A stretch of 64,000 bases of DNA, taken from the NCBI GenBank assembly GCA_015179045.1, contig WHUZ01000031.1:248001-312000 (forward strand). Direction: 5' to 3'. The number at the start of each line of letters is the position of its first letter. Within the stretch, counting starts at the first letter, position 1. Source of the stretch: Kalaharituber pfeilii (Eukaryota > Ascomycota > Pezizomycetes > Pezizales > Pezizaceae). The position numbers were made by a program, and so were the translations under genes. The notes below the pieces were generated by a model. That model saw only the letters and a list, made by a program, of their open reading frames with translations. It was not told the DNA's origin and ran no database searches. Shown here one piece after another: positions 1-13,400 of this stretch.

Positions 1-3000
1 TCTATCCTTATTTCTCTCCTCTTACTTTTCCCACGGTACGGTAATACCACTCTAAGGAACGAGCTTGCAAACTAGGTTAGTTTTATTGTAGCCTTGGTTA
101 GCGGCCGGTGGGGTGACACTTCGTCACGTTGCCCCTCAAGTAGGGTTATGGTCGGCCTACTAGTACCAATCATGTCACCAGACGTCAAGCTACGGTACTA
201 ATAGCTTGTAGCCGAGCCGAGCGTGACCAGTGACTACGGGTGTACTGCGAAATCATAAGTACATACAAATGTAGGTTCCACCGACATACATAGCCGACTA
301 CCGAAATCAAGTGTATGGAGCAGAGAAAGTGTGTTTAGAGAATCGTCAGAAGTAACTGCACCCTTACTTACTGCTCAAAATGAAGCTCAGGCTTAGCATT
401 CTGCTATGGAAAGTTAAATAAGTCTAGATCTTTTATGCATGAGATCGGAGAACGAAAGTGGAATCGATATTGGTAGGGGAAGTGGGGCGGGGGGGGAGGG
501 ATTGGAGTCGGCTTTGGGCTTTGGGATGTACTGTAGAAGTAGGTGGATGTTAGCGGGGCATATGAGCGGGAGGCAACTAGTACTCGTACAATAAGTGTTT
601 GATAATGTGCACTTGCCGACTACCAAAACAAGAATTCGAGCCCCCACACACCGCTCCCCCCACGCTCCCGCCTGACGGACGACGCGTCAGGCAGGCCCAG
701 GGGGTAAAAGGCACGTTACGCACTGCATTCCGCTTAAATTAAACATGCACGCCGCTCAATTCGGGCTTCTTCGACTTCTTCCTCGAGTACAGATGCGGCA
801 AGTTATTGTCGCGATTGAGCATACTTGAATAGAAAGGAAGGGTTTGTATTGACTAAGTTTCGACATCGATAGTTCTGAGGTCTATATCTGGATTCGAGGA
901 ATTCACATACCGATGTTGAGCTGGATTAGTTCACGCGAGTTGTTGGCTAGGGGTCGAAATTCAGAGCCTGGACTGACGGCCATCATAATGTTAGCAGGGA
1001 GAGCAATAACCAGCGTCTCAAGTTTACTGTGAAGAGGGAGATGAATACCGCGCAGTCACCAGAACCAGTTAGATGTTAAATATTACAGGAGCAAAAGCCC
1101 AATTTGCAACGGTAAATCATCCCAACGTATTTTAAACGAGGAAGTCGGGTCAAGTTACTAGTACCGCCATGTCAAATTGTCCTCCCTTATATTAGGTTTG
1201 TTGCCTGACCATCTCCTCCCGTGCCACGGAGATTTCTCCGCCTGTCAAAACTTGTTGATCGAATTTGCCACAGCCTCTTGTTACGGCCTTGCTGACCGGG
1301 GTTTTGCTGCGGGGGAAAGGTTTTGGAGAAGGAGCTATGTAGCACATGCATGTGACAGGAATGGACTTAGAATTCGATGCGGGAAGAGACATGGATGGTG
1401 TTTAGCGGCGTTGATAGCGGGTGGGCAAGGTTAGGTATTCTATAAACGGCTAGGGTGAGGTAGTGGCAGTGATGACTGATGGTGTTACAGCTAAGAGATA
1501 TGCATAGTCTCGTGACCATTGAAGAAACCATAAGTAGTTAGACAAATCAAATCAAGTTTAGGAGAGAGGGGCAGAGTACCATGTTTTTGTTAATGCATCC
1601 CATGTGTTGTATGTTGCCTACACATTTGATTATTATGCCCTACATAACGTTGCAAGTATATGGATTTACACATTTCTGTGAGCATTGACATTATTTTGAC
1701 ATACCGGTGGTCCTGTGACCTTGTTTTCCTTTTGATTGTTATCGAGCATATGCTGTAATAGGTAATATGCTAACAGTTAGATTGTCCCCCATTCCCATTG
1801 TTCATTATCGGACAAGCCTAGGAAGCACATGGGAGAAGGTGCATCAGCCTCCTGCCTCCACATAACAGATGGTTTTAATATCCATCACCAAGTGGGCCCA
1901 CAGGGTTTGAACCTCGCAGGCAGACTGTAATCCTCCATCGATAAGAAATACGGTATCTCGGCTATGAAGATGGTGGTATACCAAACAAGTAGTTATCACC
2001 AGAAGGTGTAACAGTTGAATACTTTGTAAAAGCGGTACGGTGACACGACAGTCCCTAGTCCACAACAGCCCAATGCGGCGCAGTACTCATACAGTCAAGA
2101 GAGGGTATGCTACTGCGCATATCATTCTGCGTAGGGAGTCTAAGACAGCTGTACCCTTGGTTTCCGTCCGCAAATGCCTGGTCAGCTCCAGGAACCTTCT
2201 GTCTTTCATTTGTTTGGTGCACATCACACACGACATTATGCAGGATTTTAAGCACAAGCCCAGGTTCGATCCACTAACGCCCCAGGGAACTGGCCAGGAA
2301 GATAGGGAAAAAGGAAACCAAGAGTGAACGGGAAAGGTGCAGCAACAAGGAAAAGAAAAGAAGAGGGGTATTGCGGTAAATCGACTGGTGGGGATAATTG
2401 GAAAGGAAATAATAATTCTGTAGCACTGCACGTTGGCGTCCCGGAATATGACGGGGTGAGTACCCTCTTCTTTCACAGGCAGAGATAGTGCTTGAGGGCA
2501 TGGCCAAAGAGATACTTGCGCGGAAACTGGGTTCTCAAGCCGTCTTATTTTCTTCTACAGTCAGACATCGAGTACGTCTCAACAATCGAGCAAGGTGCTT
2601 TGTAAGATGGCTATGAAGATGGAAGTTGCAAGCATTGGTACTTCCGTTTTGACTAAGGAATGCTTATGCTGCTTTTCACTGGGTACTCCCTTCTTCGCAT
2701 TTGTCTGCTAAAAGTGGCAGAAACTGCAAGCATTGAAGGGAGTCATTCCTTGTCTTCCCCTCAGTCGACTGTATCTTCCTCTTCACATCCTTTTTTCTCA
2801 TGACCCACCTTCATACATCCTCTGCTCCCCCCTATCGATCTCATTCTTCCCCATGTCGATGATCGCGGATGAGAAGTTAGTTTAGCCTGCTTTCCCTTGA
2901 CTTCGCTTTCACGACACCGTAGGCTTTATTCACTGGGATGTCCCATTTGATAGCCTTAGGAGTTATGTAACGGGCCTGGGTTGGGGCTATACGGACTTCG

Positions 3001-6000
3001 AGCGAGACGGGAAACTCATATCTGAACATTATAGCCGCCTCGACTGTTTTGTCATGATCGCCATCATGTTGAACTTTTAATTATTGAATAATCCAGGGTG
3101 AGTTTGGTAATCAGCAGGCAAGTTCTCATGTTGTGCTGGCGTTTTATGCAATATCTAAAATGCTCATTCCCTTATGCAAAGTGGCAGCTGACTCGGAGAC
3201 CTGAACAGTTTAAGACTGAATCTGAACATGATGTCGACAACTGATTAAGTCTATCCACAATTGGATAGATAAATTGGGCTTCGTTGATCAGCATTAACCT
3301 ATTTACAAAGTATGTGGCATTACTATGTCCCACATACCCGTTTCTCTCTTTTTTTCTTCTTCTCATTGTTCTATCCATTTAAAATGAAGAATGTATTTTG
3401 CCTGTGTTGGTTATGGGAAAAGTGTGGCTGGAAGAAACATCCAGAAAGCCACCTCCATAGTGCAACTCATGCAAGTAATTACCATAGCAGACGCCACTTG
3501 CTGCATATCATCACAATTTCCATCTCGTTTCAATAATCCTCGCAAGCTAACCGCCGATTCTGAACACAGCCACAGGGCTCGATTATCCATTGGCGCTACA
3601 TGAACCCTATGCCGGAGTTTACCAAACATACCCATTCATCCCCACTTTGTGTGAATAGTTAACACGGTGATAATATACTTATTCACCCTATAATTGAATA
3701 TTCCAAGAGGAATGTGATATATTTACAGACCTTCTCCAAAACATCCCCGCTTTGTCTCCTTGATACCCAGTCACTTCTTTTAAATTTATTTCTTTTTTAT
3801 CAAATATCTTACCTCCACCCTCATTTCATGTACATGCACGGCATACCATACGTACATACATAAATTTACATGCCTACTGCGCCCTGCAACAATACCACAC
3901 AAGCCTCTATCTTCCTTTTATGCGGCCATTTCTACCTCTTCCATGCATTCTGCTTGGTTAACTCAATTTTCTGAGCCCACTTTCTTACCTCTGTATGGGT
4001 AGTTTGATTGCTTTTTCTTCCTATTTTCGTTGATACAGAAGGCTACTCTCCGCCTCGAACTGCACTTTTACGGAAAGGTTGAGGGATACTCGTGGATCTC
4101 CACGCAATGAAGCTTGGCCGAAATTCAGCTGAGGAACCAGGCGGGAAGGTCATGCGCAGATGAGGAGGCCAGCATCACCGTACGCGATCTCAGGTTTGAC
4201 ATGTGAGCGAGTGTCCGAGCAGGGGATAAGAAATGTGAGCAAGATATCTAAGAATGTCGAACATGCATGCGGTGAGATGTGACACTGGGGCATCTTGTCC
4301 AGTGAGACTGTCTGCTTGGCTCGATACTCATTGTCATAGATTTCTCACCACGATCTTTCATTCTATATTGACTCATATACCTACTTGCTTTGCCACCCAA
4401 GCCGGAGCAATCCTTCTCAATCAGGTTAGGCTACCGCAATGCTTCCGCGAGCTAACTGCCGTGAACTGTTGATATTTGTATCAGCTAGTTCAAGGCTCGT
4501 TGATTATAGTAACCCGATGTACCGTATTGCTATCGCCTATTAACATGTCAAATCACCGATGGCTACGAGGTTTCGCAGCAAGGAATCTTGAGAAACAAGC
4601 CGGTCTCTGCGTATTTGCAGGCCACTTCTTGATAATCTGCACCTCAGTCGTACAGTCAACTATGATCAAGAAACAACTTGCTTTCGATATTCCTGAATTA
4701 CAAATCAGGGATGAACTATGTCTCAACAGCTTTTGCTGCATATTACACATCTGCAGCTCGCTTTTTGATCATGTGCGGTCAGATGCTTGAACAGACCGGT
4801 GACTGTCAATGTGCTAATCATATTTGGGCCTCGTACCACACTCTGCTAGTTCCTATCGCTTTTTAGATATTTTCATCCGGTAACAGGAGCTTCACAGCTA
4901 GCAGTAGACGACAGGAGTTGCAGCACACTAAATACTGAGCTGGAAGATCTATTGTCGCGCCTCACGATAGTCAGAATTATTGATCAACTATTTGGACCCA
5001 ACCTTGCGACTCCCACGTCTTGTAAGGGAATACCCGCTAGCTAGGGTAGGCTAATGCTTAACACATCACTGAATGATGTTAACAAGAAATGAGTACAGAA
5101 AACAAGCTTCATGAAGAGAGATGGCAACATAGGTGTACACATTATATCGTAAGCAGAATTGCAAGATAGTTGTATACGTAAGTACTATTGCGGGGGAGCG
5201 CCACCACTTTATCGAGGTATTCGCGGGGAAACACTTAATCCTCTGTGGGAAAAGTTCGCCTCCCAATATATATATATATATATTGATCGCCCATGAAAAT
5301 ATATTACAAAAGATGGGGTGGGGGCGTGACTATGAATGGTGTTCATGGCTTTCGCGGGCTACATACTGCACCCAGCAAGCCACTACGAAACGAACGTAGT
5401 ATGTGCTGGGATGGGGGAAACAAGAGAGCCAATCGATGCGACACTAGAAATGTTTTACTTGTTGAATATGTTTTAATTCTCCGAAGGATGCAAGCAGGGT
5501 AGCTAGAGAGCAATCCATGGGCGATAAACACGACCATCTTAGGTTGGGGCGGGGGGCGATTGTCACCATAGGATATCAGTCGCCAGTAAGTTGCTTGACT
5601 TCCTGGTTGAGCTCTTTTTTACTTAGTTTCATTTTTTTAATGATTTGCTGGAAAAAGTGGTTATTGTTACAAAGTTCATATACTTACGTGATTGGGATAA
5701 TCAGGTGTCGAATTTTCTTTTTATACGTGAGGTGTATCTCGTAACAAAGTGATAAAACCTAAATATCAATGTGGACAGCAGACGCTGGGCCTACTGGAAT
5801 TACAACTTTTGCTCGGTGGTTGCGGGCGCGTGAGCTTTGAAATTAGGCTGGAATTAGTCCGGTTGGAGATTCGAGGGATGTGCGAGTGGATGTGAATCAC
5901 AAGTGAGATGTCGAGATTTGGTATGGACTAAAGAGTATTGTTGGGGCTGAGGTGGACTACGATGAGCGCCGGCTCAACAGTGATAACTGGTTCGTTCTCT

Positions 6001-6041
6001 GTGGTCAGCTGCCGTTACGCAATTGGTCCAAAGCCTAGGGT
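1..6041. other. gene-poor stretch, nothing recognised
   Basis: Only short open frames (under 130 codons) are present on either strand, and none gives a family I recognise or joins to neighbours by plausible splice sites. Simple features include an (AT)n microsatellite near 5266-5282 and a G-run near 488-498. No tRNA or rRNA was seen. Lineage-specific short genes or noncoding transcripts cannot be excluded. Confidence 0.5.
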
Positions 6042-6641
6042 TTGGACAACCAGCCCTGGGCTGGAGAAACGCTGCTGGGATTGAGGACCTTGAATGGCTA
6101 TCGTCCTATCGGCTGTTGTTTGGCATTGGTGTTTTGTTTCCTGCATCCCGAGGCCCTGTTCCCTACGCTGCTTAGGCCTGCTAATCTTTACTCTCCTCAC
6201 TACATAGCATGTTCCATACCTCCAATCAACTGCTTCGAATTCATACACTTACCCATACTACAGTCATCGCCTTACCTCTCCCATCCAGTTGCCTATGGCC
6301 AATGGCGAGTCCCAACGGCACTACTAACCACCAACCGTAACCATAATCCTATTCCAGTAAGCTCCAATTCAAGCCCAAGCGCAAGCCGACTTCTTTGTAC
6401 TTTCCTCTTCCCTACCGGCAACGCAGCGCAACGGGGCTCGCATGGCGAGATTGCGCAATTCCACGTTCCGGTGAAGATCATGGGGAGCGGGAGGGATAGC
6501 CTTGCGTATTACATGGGCCTGGGCATTGCTATATGGGGCAGGAGACATGAGTGGACTTCGGCTTGGGGCTTCGCGATGGAGTATGTCATGGGAGAAGGCA
6601 AGTGTATTTGGTTGAGGACTAGCGAAAGGGGGATGGAATAA
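6042..6641 (+). CDS. orphan open frame of 199 codons, doubtful
   Basis: This is an uninterrupted frame of 199 residues, unusually long for this gene-poor region, and not dominated by low-complexity sequence. The C-terminal third, rich in Gly, Trp and Met, looks the most protein-like. No domain, signal peptide or membrane segment is clear, although residues 24-34 are mildly hydrophobic. The assigned start is a non-ATG codon, so a real gene would need an upstream exon. A frame of this length can arise by chance in 64 kb. I do not recognise it and do not propose a function. Confidence 0.15.
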   Translation: MDNQPWAGETLLGLRTLNGYRPIGCCLALVFCFLHPEALFPTLLRPANLYSPHYIACSIPPINCFEFIHLPILQSSPYLSHPVAYGQWRVPTALLTTNRNHNPIPVSSNSSPSASRLLCTFLFPTGNAAQRGSHGEIAQFHVPVKIMGSGRDSLAYYMGLGIAIWGRRHEWTSAWGFAMEYVMGEGKCIWLRTSERGME

Positions 6642-7403
6642 GTTAATGAAAGGAATGAGAAGGGTTGTAGTATGGACTGTGTAAATATGTTTGATGGAGT
6701 GAGTAGGTTGGTATTGAGGGTAGAGTTGGAACGGAAAGAGAGTTGAGGGTAACAGTGACGGCGCACACGCAACAATAATGTCCATAGTTGAGCTCTATAT
6801 ATATGCGTCCATACTTTTTTGCTGATTAAAGTGGCATTTGTATTAGCCTATGATAGTAGTAACTATAACATAGAAAATAGTTGTAGAGTCCTAATGTGAT
6901 GATTTCCATCACATGCTGAGGTATGGACAAGAAACCTATTCTAGATACCATACTTAGGCACACACACACACACACCGATACCGATATATACATAGTATGA
7001 TTATAAGAAACTGGTAAAGTTCATGTAAAATTAAATTAGTATCAGCTAGTTTTTTTTTTTACCCGGCCCGGCAGCTGTATGCATGCACGAATGCAATTTG
7101 CAAGTTTGAACATCTCAACAAAAAGAACAAAAAAAAAAAGCTAACTTACCTAACATTTACTGCACGCTCCAGTCCAAGCTGAAACTTCAGGCGTATTCAA
7201 TTCCGCGATTGGAGAATCGAGTTCTTTTGGAAGGCTATGAGGGGTATTGATGCAGCTCGGTTGGATTTGAGCAAAAAAAGATCTTAGGATGCAATTGGGG
7301 GGGGGGGGTGGGGGGCGGACCATGAGGGGGAGCTAAGAGGGGGTGAATTCTAGTACCGTTATCATGTCTTGCCATAGCCCATAGAGCGGCTGTATGAGTG
7401 ATG

Positions 7404-7444
<41 letters not shown>

Positions 7445-9401
7445 CGTTATCATATTTAAGTGGGTTTTTTTGTAAGGAGTAGCTACATCAGCTGTCTAGA
7501 CATTACTCAAGCCCCGTGCCCGATGTGCCATGTTCATTTTGGACAAGCGGGGGAGGAGAATATGCTAGCTACTACTGCTTTTAACACGTTTTATATTTCA
7601 CGGCAATACAAGGTGCTCAGAAGCGTCTAGACCGAAACACAGGCATATAAAGTTGGTAGAACATCTTGTATTTACGGATACCACTTTGACCGGACTTCTG
7701 ACTGGAGTCAGTTTAGAGGTTATTTTGAGGTTATGATAAAGACCGGGTAGTTTTTAGCAAGGCACAAATCGTATATTAATCTAAGTAGTGCGGCAGGAGT
7801 AAGGAAGGATTCACGGGTAGGATTTTGAGCTATGAGCTAGGCCTAGCACGAGGGGCAGAGGTAGGGAAGGGGTAGGGCAGCAGCGTGGTAGGGAGATGGG
7901 AGGTTTGCTCGATGCATGCGCGCTGGATCCGGCCGAGTGCCTCTTCGTCTAATCCCGTGGGATTTGCCGTTTGGGTGTCTGTGCGGTGAGGGGAAGGGGA
8001 AGAGCTGGATGAGCGACCAGCAGCTTTGGTCTCTGCTCCCAGTTATCGCAAGGAACGACCCGGACGACGTGACGTACGAAGTCCGAACCGCTATCTACGC
8101 TCCTCACCCCAGCACCAAATCCATCGTCCCCATTTCCCCACACTCCCAAACTCTGCCAGCCCTCCTCCAACAATTATACGTCCAGTTTAGACACACTTGC
8201 AGTAACGATCAACGATCGAAATTTCGATTTCCCATTTCAATGACTTTCAGCAACTTAGCTAGTGTGTATTGCATTTGCAATAGTGCAAGATATGTATGAA
8301 AACTTGACACAATTTTGGAAAAAAAAAAAAAACTTTCAGCTCGACACTTCGAAAACAATGAGGGAGCAGAGCAGAGCAACTCCAAAAGGAAATATAATGA
8401 TGAATACGATGGGGGATAAAGGGTGATAGCATAACGGGATAATAGGGATAAAGTAGAAAAGAAACCCCACAACTCATGTGAAATAGAGAATAGGAAATTA
8501 GAAAACATAAACAAGTCGAAAAACGGAAAGTAGCCATGAATCCAGCCCATTGGATAATAACTTTGAAAAATACCAAACGAAACAACGGATAAATAGAAAC
8601 GGGAGATGGGAAAAACTTCAAAGTGGCAATTATCAAACAGTAACGCAAGATCCAAGCATAAACGAAACAATCCAAAGTTTGCATGAAACGGAATAAAATG
8701 TAAAATTAAGATAAAGAAAGGAAACAAAGTCAAAAATGAAAAATGAAAACAGCCACGTGACTGCAGCACAGATCACATCATGTGATTTTGTGGGGGATCC
8801 TTTTTGATCTTGACCTGACTTGACTTGACTAGGTTGGCCTGGCATGTCGGTCGGTAGCTTGCTTTTGCTTGTACTTGTGCTTGTGTGCACATATCCCCTG
8901 GTGCAGTCAAGAAGCGAAGATAAATAATGAACAGGAACAAAAATAAAAAAAAAAAAATAAAAGAAGTAATAAATAATAAAAAGAAATAATCATGTGTCCA
9001 CGGCCCTGAAAATACCGACTTTTTCATTCCAGAATCAGGGGAAATTTCTGAGACAGCAGGACAAATTAAAGGAAGATGCGCCAGGAGGAGAGGAACACAA
9101 GCGTGATTTTCTTTTCTTCTTTACCTTTTCCCCATCAGGTCAACCCAGGCCGACAACACCATACCGTCTCTCCGTTACTGATATAACAAATAAAAATGAT
9201 GAGGAAGGGGCGGATATATTTACGTCCAGCATCCGCTGCTACAGGAATGCTGTGATGGCGACTTTGATTGGGCCGCCGTGGTCATTGCTCATTCATCAGA
9301 GGTCGTACTATCTTTGTATTGTCGTGTTTCTCGTCCACCAAGATGCCAGCAAATACACACACTGTCGTCTGTCTGGAAAGATGGGTGGGACTCTCCCGAG
9401 A
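6642..9401. other. noncoding stretch with simple repeats
   Basis: This stretch contains a (CA)n microsatellite at about 6959-6975, a short C-run near 7070, the poly(A) insertion described separately at 7355-7453, and purine-rich DNA at 8300-9000. The purine bias creates long pyrimidine-strand frames that encode artificial hydrophobic peptides. The end near 9100-9401 is probably 3' untranslated region of the bHLH gene, which reads leftward. Confidence 0.5.
7355..7453 (+). mobile_element. short poly(A)-tailed insertion with 11-bp flanking repeats
   Basis: The 11-mer ACCGTTATCAT occurs at 7355-7365 and again at 7443-7453. Between the copies lie about 40 bp of unique sequence and then 35 consecutive A residues (7406-7440). 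Direct repeats flanking a 3' poly(A) tail are the usual mark of target-primed reverse transcription, as for LINE-mobilised SINEs, severely 5'-truncated LINEs or processed transcripts. The unique part is too short to name a source. Chance similarity at an A-tract is the alternative. Confidence 0.45.
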
Positions 9402-10438
9402 TCATGACGATGAAGTAGTATTATCCACGTTGACGTTGCGATTACTCTCTGCCGCCAGGCAGCTCTTCTTCCAGGTCTCAGCCTCCCTCCATGCACGCTC
9501 GCATTCTGCTTTTAATTTTTCATTGCTTGTCGTGAGCTCCGCAATGGCTTGCTCTGTGAGTAACTTCTCTAATGTCCACTTTTCAATATTCGTTGCCTCA
9601 TTCTCCTTTAGCTGCTGTATGTACTGCACAGCCCGCTGAAGAATCGAACCCTTATTCTTCTCACATCCTGGCACAATCTTTGCCAATTCATTGATACCCT
9701 CATTGATAGTCTCACGCCGGCGCCGTTCCACTGGACAAGACAAATGTTAGAGAACGTTCAACCATTGTTTAAATAATACTCCCTGTATGAAGGGACATAT
9801 TTACCTTCTTTATGATTGTCTCTCCGCACCTTGTGCCACTCCTCTGTTCCTACCTGAGGCTTCTGCGGGGGGGCGGGGGGAGGTGGATGCTGGTGGTGAG
9901 CAGTGTTCGTAGGCGGAGCTGGTGCTGGAACCATCTGAGGCTGTTGCTGTTGCGCCTGTTCTTGAGGTGCGGGTTGAGGAGGAATGGGGTTATAAGCGGG
10001 ATCCATTGGCTCTCCCACTCGCACGGTACCCTCTGCGAAGGTCATGGCCGCTTGTTGAGAGACGGTCATCTGAGGACCCAGGCCGTGTAATTGTGCGCCT
10101 AAACCGGCAGTGGGATCTGGAGCCGTACCGTTCACAGTACCGGGTGCCTGAGTAACGTTTGTGAATGCCATCGGAGCGGTTGGTGGAACTGATCCTTGAT
10201 TGACGGCCATAAAGGAGGAATTTGCAAGCGCGTTTGTTCGCTTCAAAGATGCTCTTCTCTCCAGTCCAGTCTCCTCTACAGTGGAATTTTCCTCTTCTCG
10301 CTTGCGCTTTGAGCCGGCTTGACTTTGTGGCGATGTGGGTAGCGGGTTGCCTTCCGGCTGGTTTTCTAGTACTTGGGGTGCTGAATTTTGATCCTCGTTT
10401 ACGTTTTCGGTGTACATCTCATGCTGTTCGTTGCTCAT
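9402..10438 (-). CDS. CBF1-type bHLH transcription factor
   Basis: There are two exons: 9805-10438 and 9402-9730, with a 74-bp GT-AG intron (9731-9804). The phase is 1, and the join creates Val212 within the basic region. The product is 320 residues. The N-terminal 200 residues are acidic and then Pro/Gln rich, with a KRKREEE stretch. The basic region reads HKEVERRRRETINEGINEL (about 209-227), with the His, Glu and Arg that contact E-box half sites, then a loop and helix 2 (SILQRAVQYIQQL). A coiled-coil-like helix follows to residue 300. This arrangement matches Cbf1/centromere-binding factor 1, which binds CACGTG and in fungi regulates sulfur metabolism, respiration or chromatin. The intron inside the bHLH supports a real spliced gene. 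The exact ortholog name is inferred. Confidence 0.9.
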
Positions 10439-13400
10439 GGGGAATGGTATTCTTTTCCGTTTTTCCTTTTTTCCCCCCTCTCAGTCGCGCTTTTTTGGAA
10501 GAATAAATAGATTCTGTTGGAGGTTTCAGAGGGAGAATTATGGGTCGAGTCAGATGGCAGGCTAAGGTGTGCCTTAAGAATGCAACTATTCGGCAACGGG
10601 GTTAGCACGTGATGGAGAATTGTAGTCACGAGGCAAAAACCGCGCGATCACGCATGGTCTTGCTTTTAGGAGGATGCCTTCTTTTAACGTGAGAAACGGT
10701 CGGGTGCAATGGGAAATTAACGTGGATGGATGACCATTGGCCAGAAATCATGAAATTCTAAAAGGTACAGAAAATGCAGGGACTCGGGAAGGGTTCTGAG
10801 ACGTGCTCTCTTACCTTCTCTTGTCCCCTTGACTTTCACCTTTTTCTTTTTCTTTTTCTTTTTTTTTTTTTTTTTTTTTTTTTTTTGGTTTTGGTTTTGA
10901 GTTCTTTCTTCTTCTCTCCTTCGTAGAAATCTGGCGTTTCAAGCCTCCAACTTACTACCTTCTATTCGCAGTATGCAGTTGAGCACTTCAGGCGCTCGTT
11001 ATAAGCCGTCTTTAGCTGTATATGACCGTGCGACAACGATTTTGTATGTTCAGTTAAGCGTTGCTAGGATGTAGAATCTATATGTCTGTGTGCGGTAGGT
11101 GGTGGGGGGTGTGGGGTGTGGGAGGGGATGGTGGTCTCGGGAGATATGATGGGGCCAGGCTCTAAGAGGCGAGGATGGAGTTTTGGGGGCAGAGCCGAGA
11201 CCTAGGTGACGACAAAGTGAAAATGTGGACTGGGTGGGGAGGGGCGGTAGCAATGGGGGTGGGACGGGACGGAGCAAAGGGAAGGATGGTAGGAAACTGA
11301 ACGCTGAGGCCAGGAAGGGATTAAGAAAGTGAGATATGGACTAATGAGTGACTCTGATTTGCCTGGGCTGGGGGAGGGGGGGGTGGAGGTGATGGAGGGG
11401 GACGATCTGGGGGAGGGTGGGCAGGTGGGGGAGGGGATTTGCGTGCGAAAGGCCTGGCTGTGGAGGGGGGATGGCGGTGATGGAGGGGGAGGGGGGTGGG
11501 GCAGAGAGTGAGGCGCGAGTGGCAGTGGAGGGAGGCAGGTCAGCACTGTACCTTTGGTTGGGTGGTGGGGGGGGGGTGCGAAAGCGAAGCAGCGTGTGGT
11601 TGGGGCGTGAAGGAGTGTGGATGGTGAGGGAAGCGCTGGTTGGGGTGCGCAGACTCGAGTGGCTGGGGTGGGGGACAAAAGGGCGAGGCACAGCGATTAT
11701 AAGCCTGACTCGGAGGCCGAGCGAGCGTGGGCAGGCGAGCACGGGCAGGCGGGCACGGGCCAGTGGCAGGAATGCCCACTCGAGTGGCTGCCTGCCTGCG
11801 CTACAACCGCACCCGTGCACGCCCGCCCGTCTAACACATAACGTCGGGAAAATGCTGCTGGCGTCCCTCGAGAGTGCGCAAAGGAAGGGCCCCCCAACGG
11901 AGGCCTGGGACGCTGAACGGCTGGCCCAGCAATCGGGACAGCGCGCTCTGTAGACAGGACCGAAGATACATTTATACACGTAACATCCCGCAGCAATGGC
12001 AGCGCGTTCGTGCCAGTGGGCGACGGCACGAAGGCAACGGAACACCATACATCATACGTCGGATGGGCTCTGCAAAGCACCCGCGAACATGCGCAATGAT
12101 GGTAGTATTCATGAAGCAGACACATAGCTTCAGTATTGTAGGATTATCACTATTACGAATTAACCTCAACGCTCGACGTCGACGTAGGTACTATGGGCGT
12201 GCAACGTATCTGAGCCGCTAGAGTCGTTCGCCTCTATGCGGAACACGTTACCAGTGCACACCCGTATTGTCCTCAACCCCTCACCTGATACATGCCGCTT
12301 GCTGCGGCTTGGTTGCGTTTGTGGTACAGCGGTTTGAGGGTGCCGCTTTGCGGGTGCCCTGGTGCCCCTCCTTGTCGAATACTGGCCAAATTCGCGTGGG
12401 TTCTTGTCCCCCCTCTCCTCCGAGGGTGAAGCACATCCTAGTGCAAGTAGAGTACTTGGTAAGGATTGGAGAAGCAACTATGATGTACATCAGTAGGCCC
12501 TGCACACTGCACACTTCCCCCCTCTAAGGCATTAGCAACCTGAATAAAACAAAACAAATAAAGTTTTAGAACTTTTCGAAAAATAGAAAGATAAAATGGA
12601 ATAACAACGTCAATAATAAGAAAGGGGGGTTGAGAGCAAGAAACAGAAAGCAGAGCGTGAAATCAAGTTAAGGTATCACGGATTCACGATCACGAGATGT
12701 GTAATCCTCAGTATGCAGCACGAGACGCACATTGCGCCCACCGAGCGTATTTGTTCTGTACTAGAGTACTCATTGTTATTTTGATAGTGCCCTAGTGTAG
12801 CCCGAATGACCTTGTTTTGTCAGGTAGAATGGGCACATTCGCTATTTGCAGACACTATTGCAGAGAGAACAGTACCCCCGCGTTGAGCGAAACCACAGGG
12901 ACCTACGCAGAAACAAACAATACAAGAGAAACAGACGAAAAGAAAATTAAAAAGAGAAGAGAGAAAAAGGGGAAAAAAAACGAAAAAAAAAAAAAAAAAA
13001 AGAGAATATGAAGATTAAAGGAAAAAAAGAAAACAAAGTATCAAGAGAAAGTACTGGGTGGGGATCAAAGTTTGAAGAAACAATCCAGTGAAAGTGACCA
13101 GTCAGCGACATGAGGTTGATCGAAACTCTCATGAACGAATGCCTTGGGTAGGGCGGGCAGTGAGGCCAGCCCTGATCCCCTCTTTCGTCTCCCCCCACCT
13201 CCCCCCATCACTCCCTTGCCAACCCTTCACTCGTCCCACAGTTGAACATTGCCTGGAGGTGGCAGGTGATCAACTGCGGTTGCAAGGGGTTTAGTCTGCT
13301 GCCATACATGGAATTGAATGCTTACGTACGGCTTGTGGCTATATACTTTTCTTGACGACGATTGTGAACTAGCATCGGAGGGTATGAAACTTTTGCCGTT

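Noticed and set aside
2255..2275. tRNA-like T-loop (GGTTCGATCC)
   Set aside because: No matching T-stem, anticodon arm or acceptor stem could be folded around it.
8209..8769. Open frame of 186 codons on the minus strand with many Phe, Leu and Ser residues
   Set aside because: It looks like a membrane protein only because that strand is pyrimidine-rich; no helix pattern, conserved motif or splice partner is present.
11341..12048. Open frames of 178-235 codons on both strands in the GC-rich island
   Set aside because: Pro/Ser/Gly-rich, overlapping on both strands, as expected from GC-rich DNA with few stop codons.
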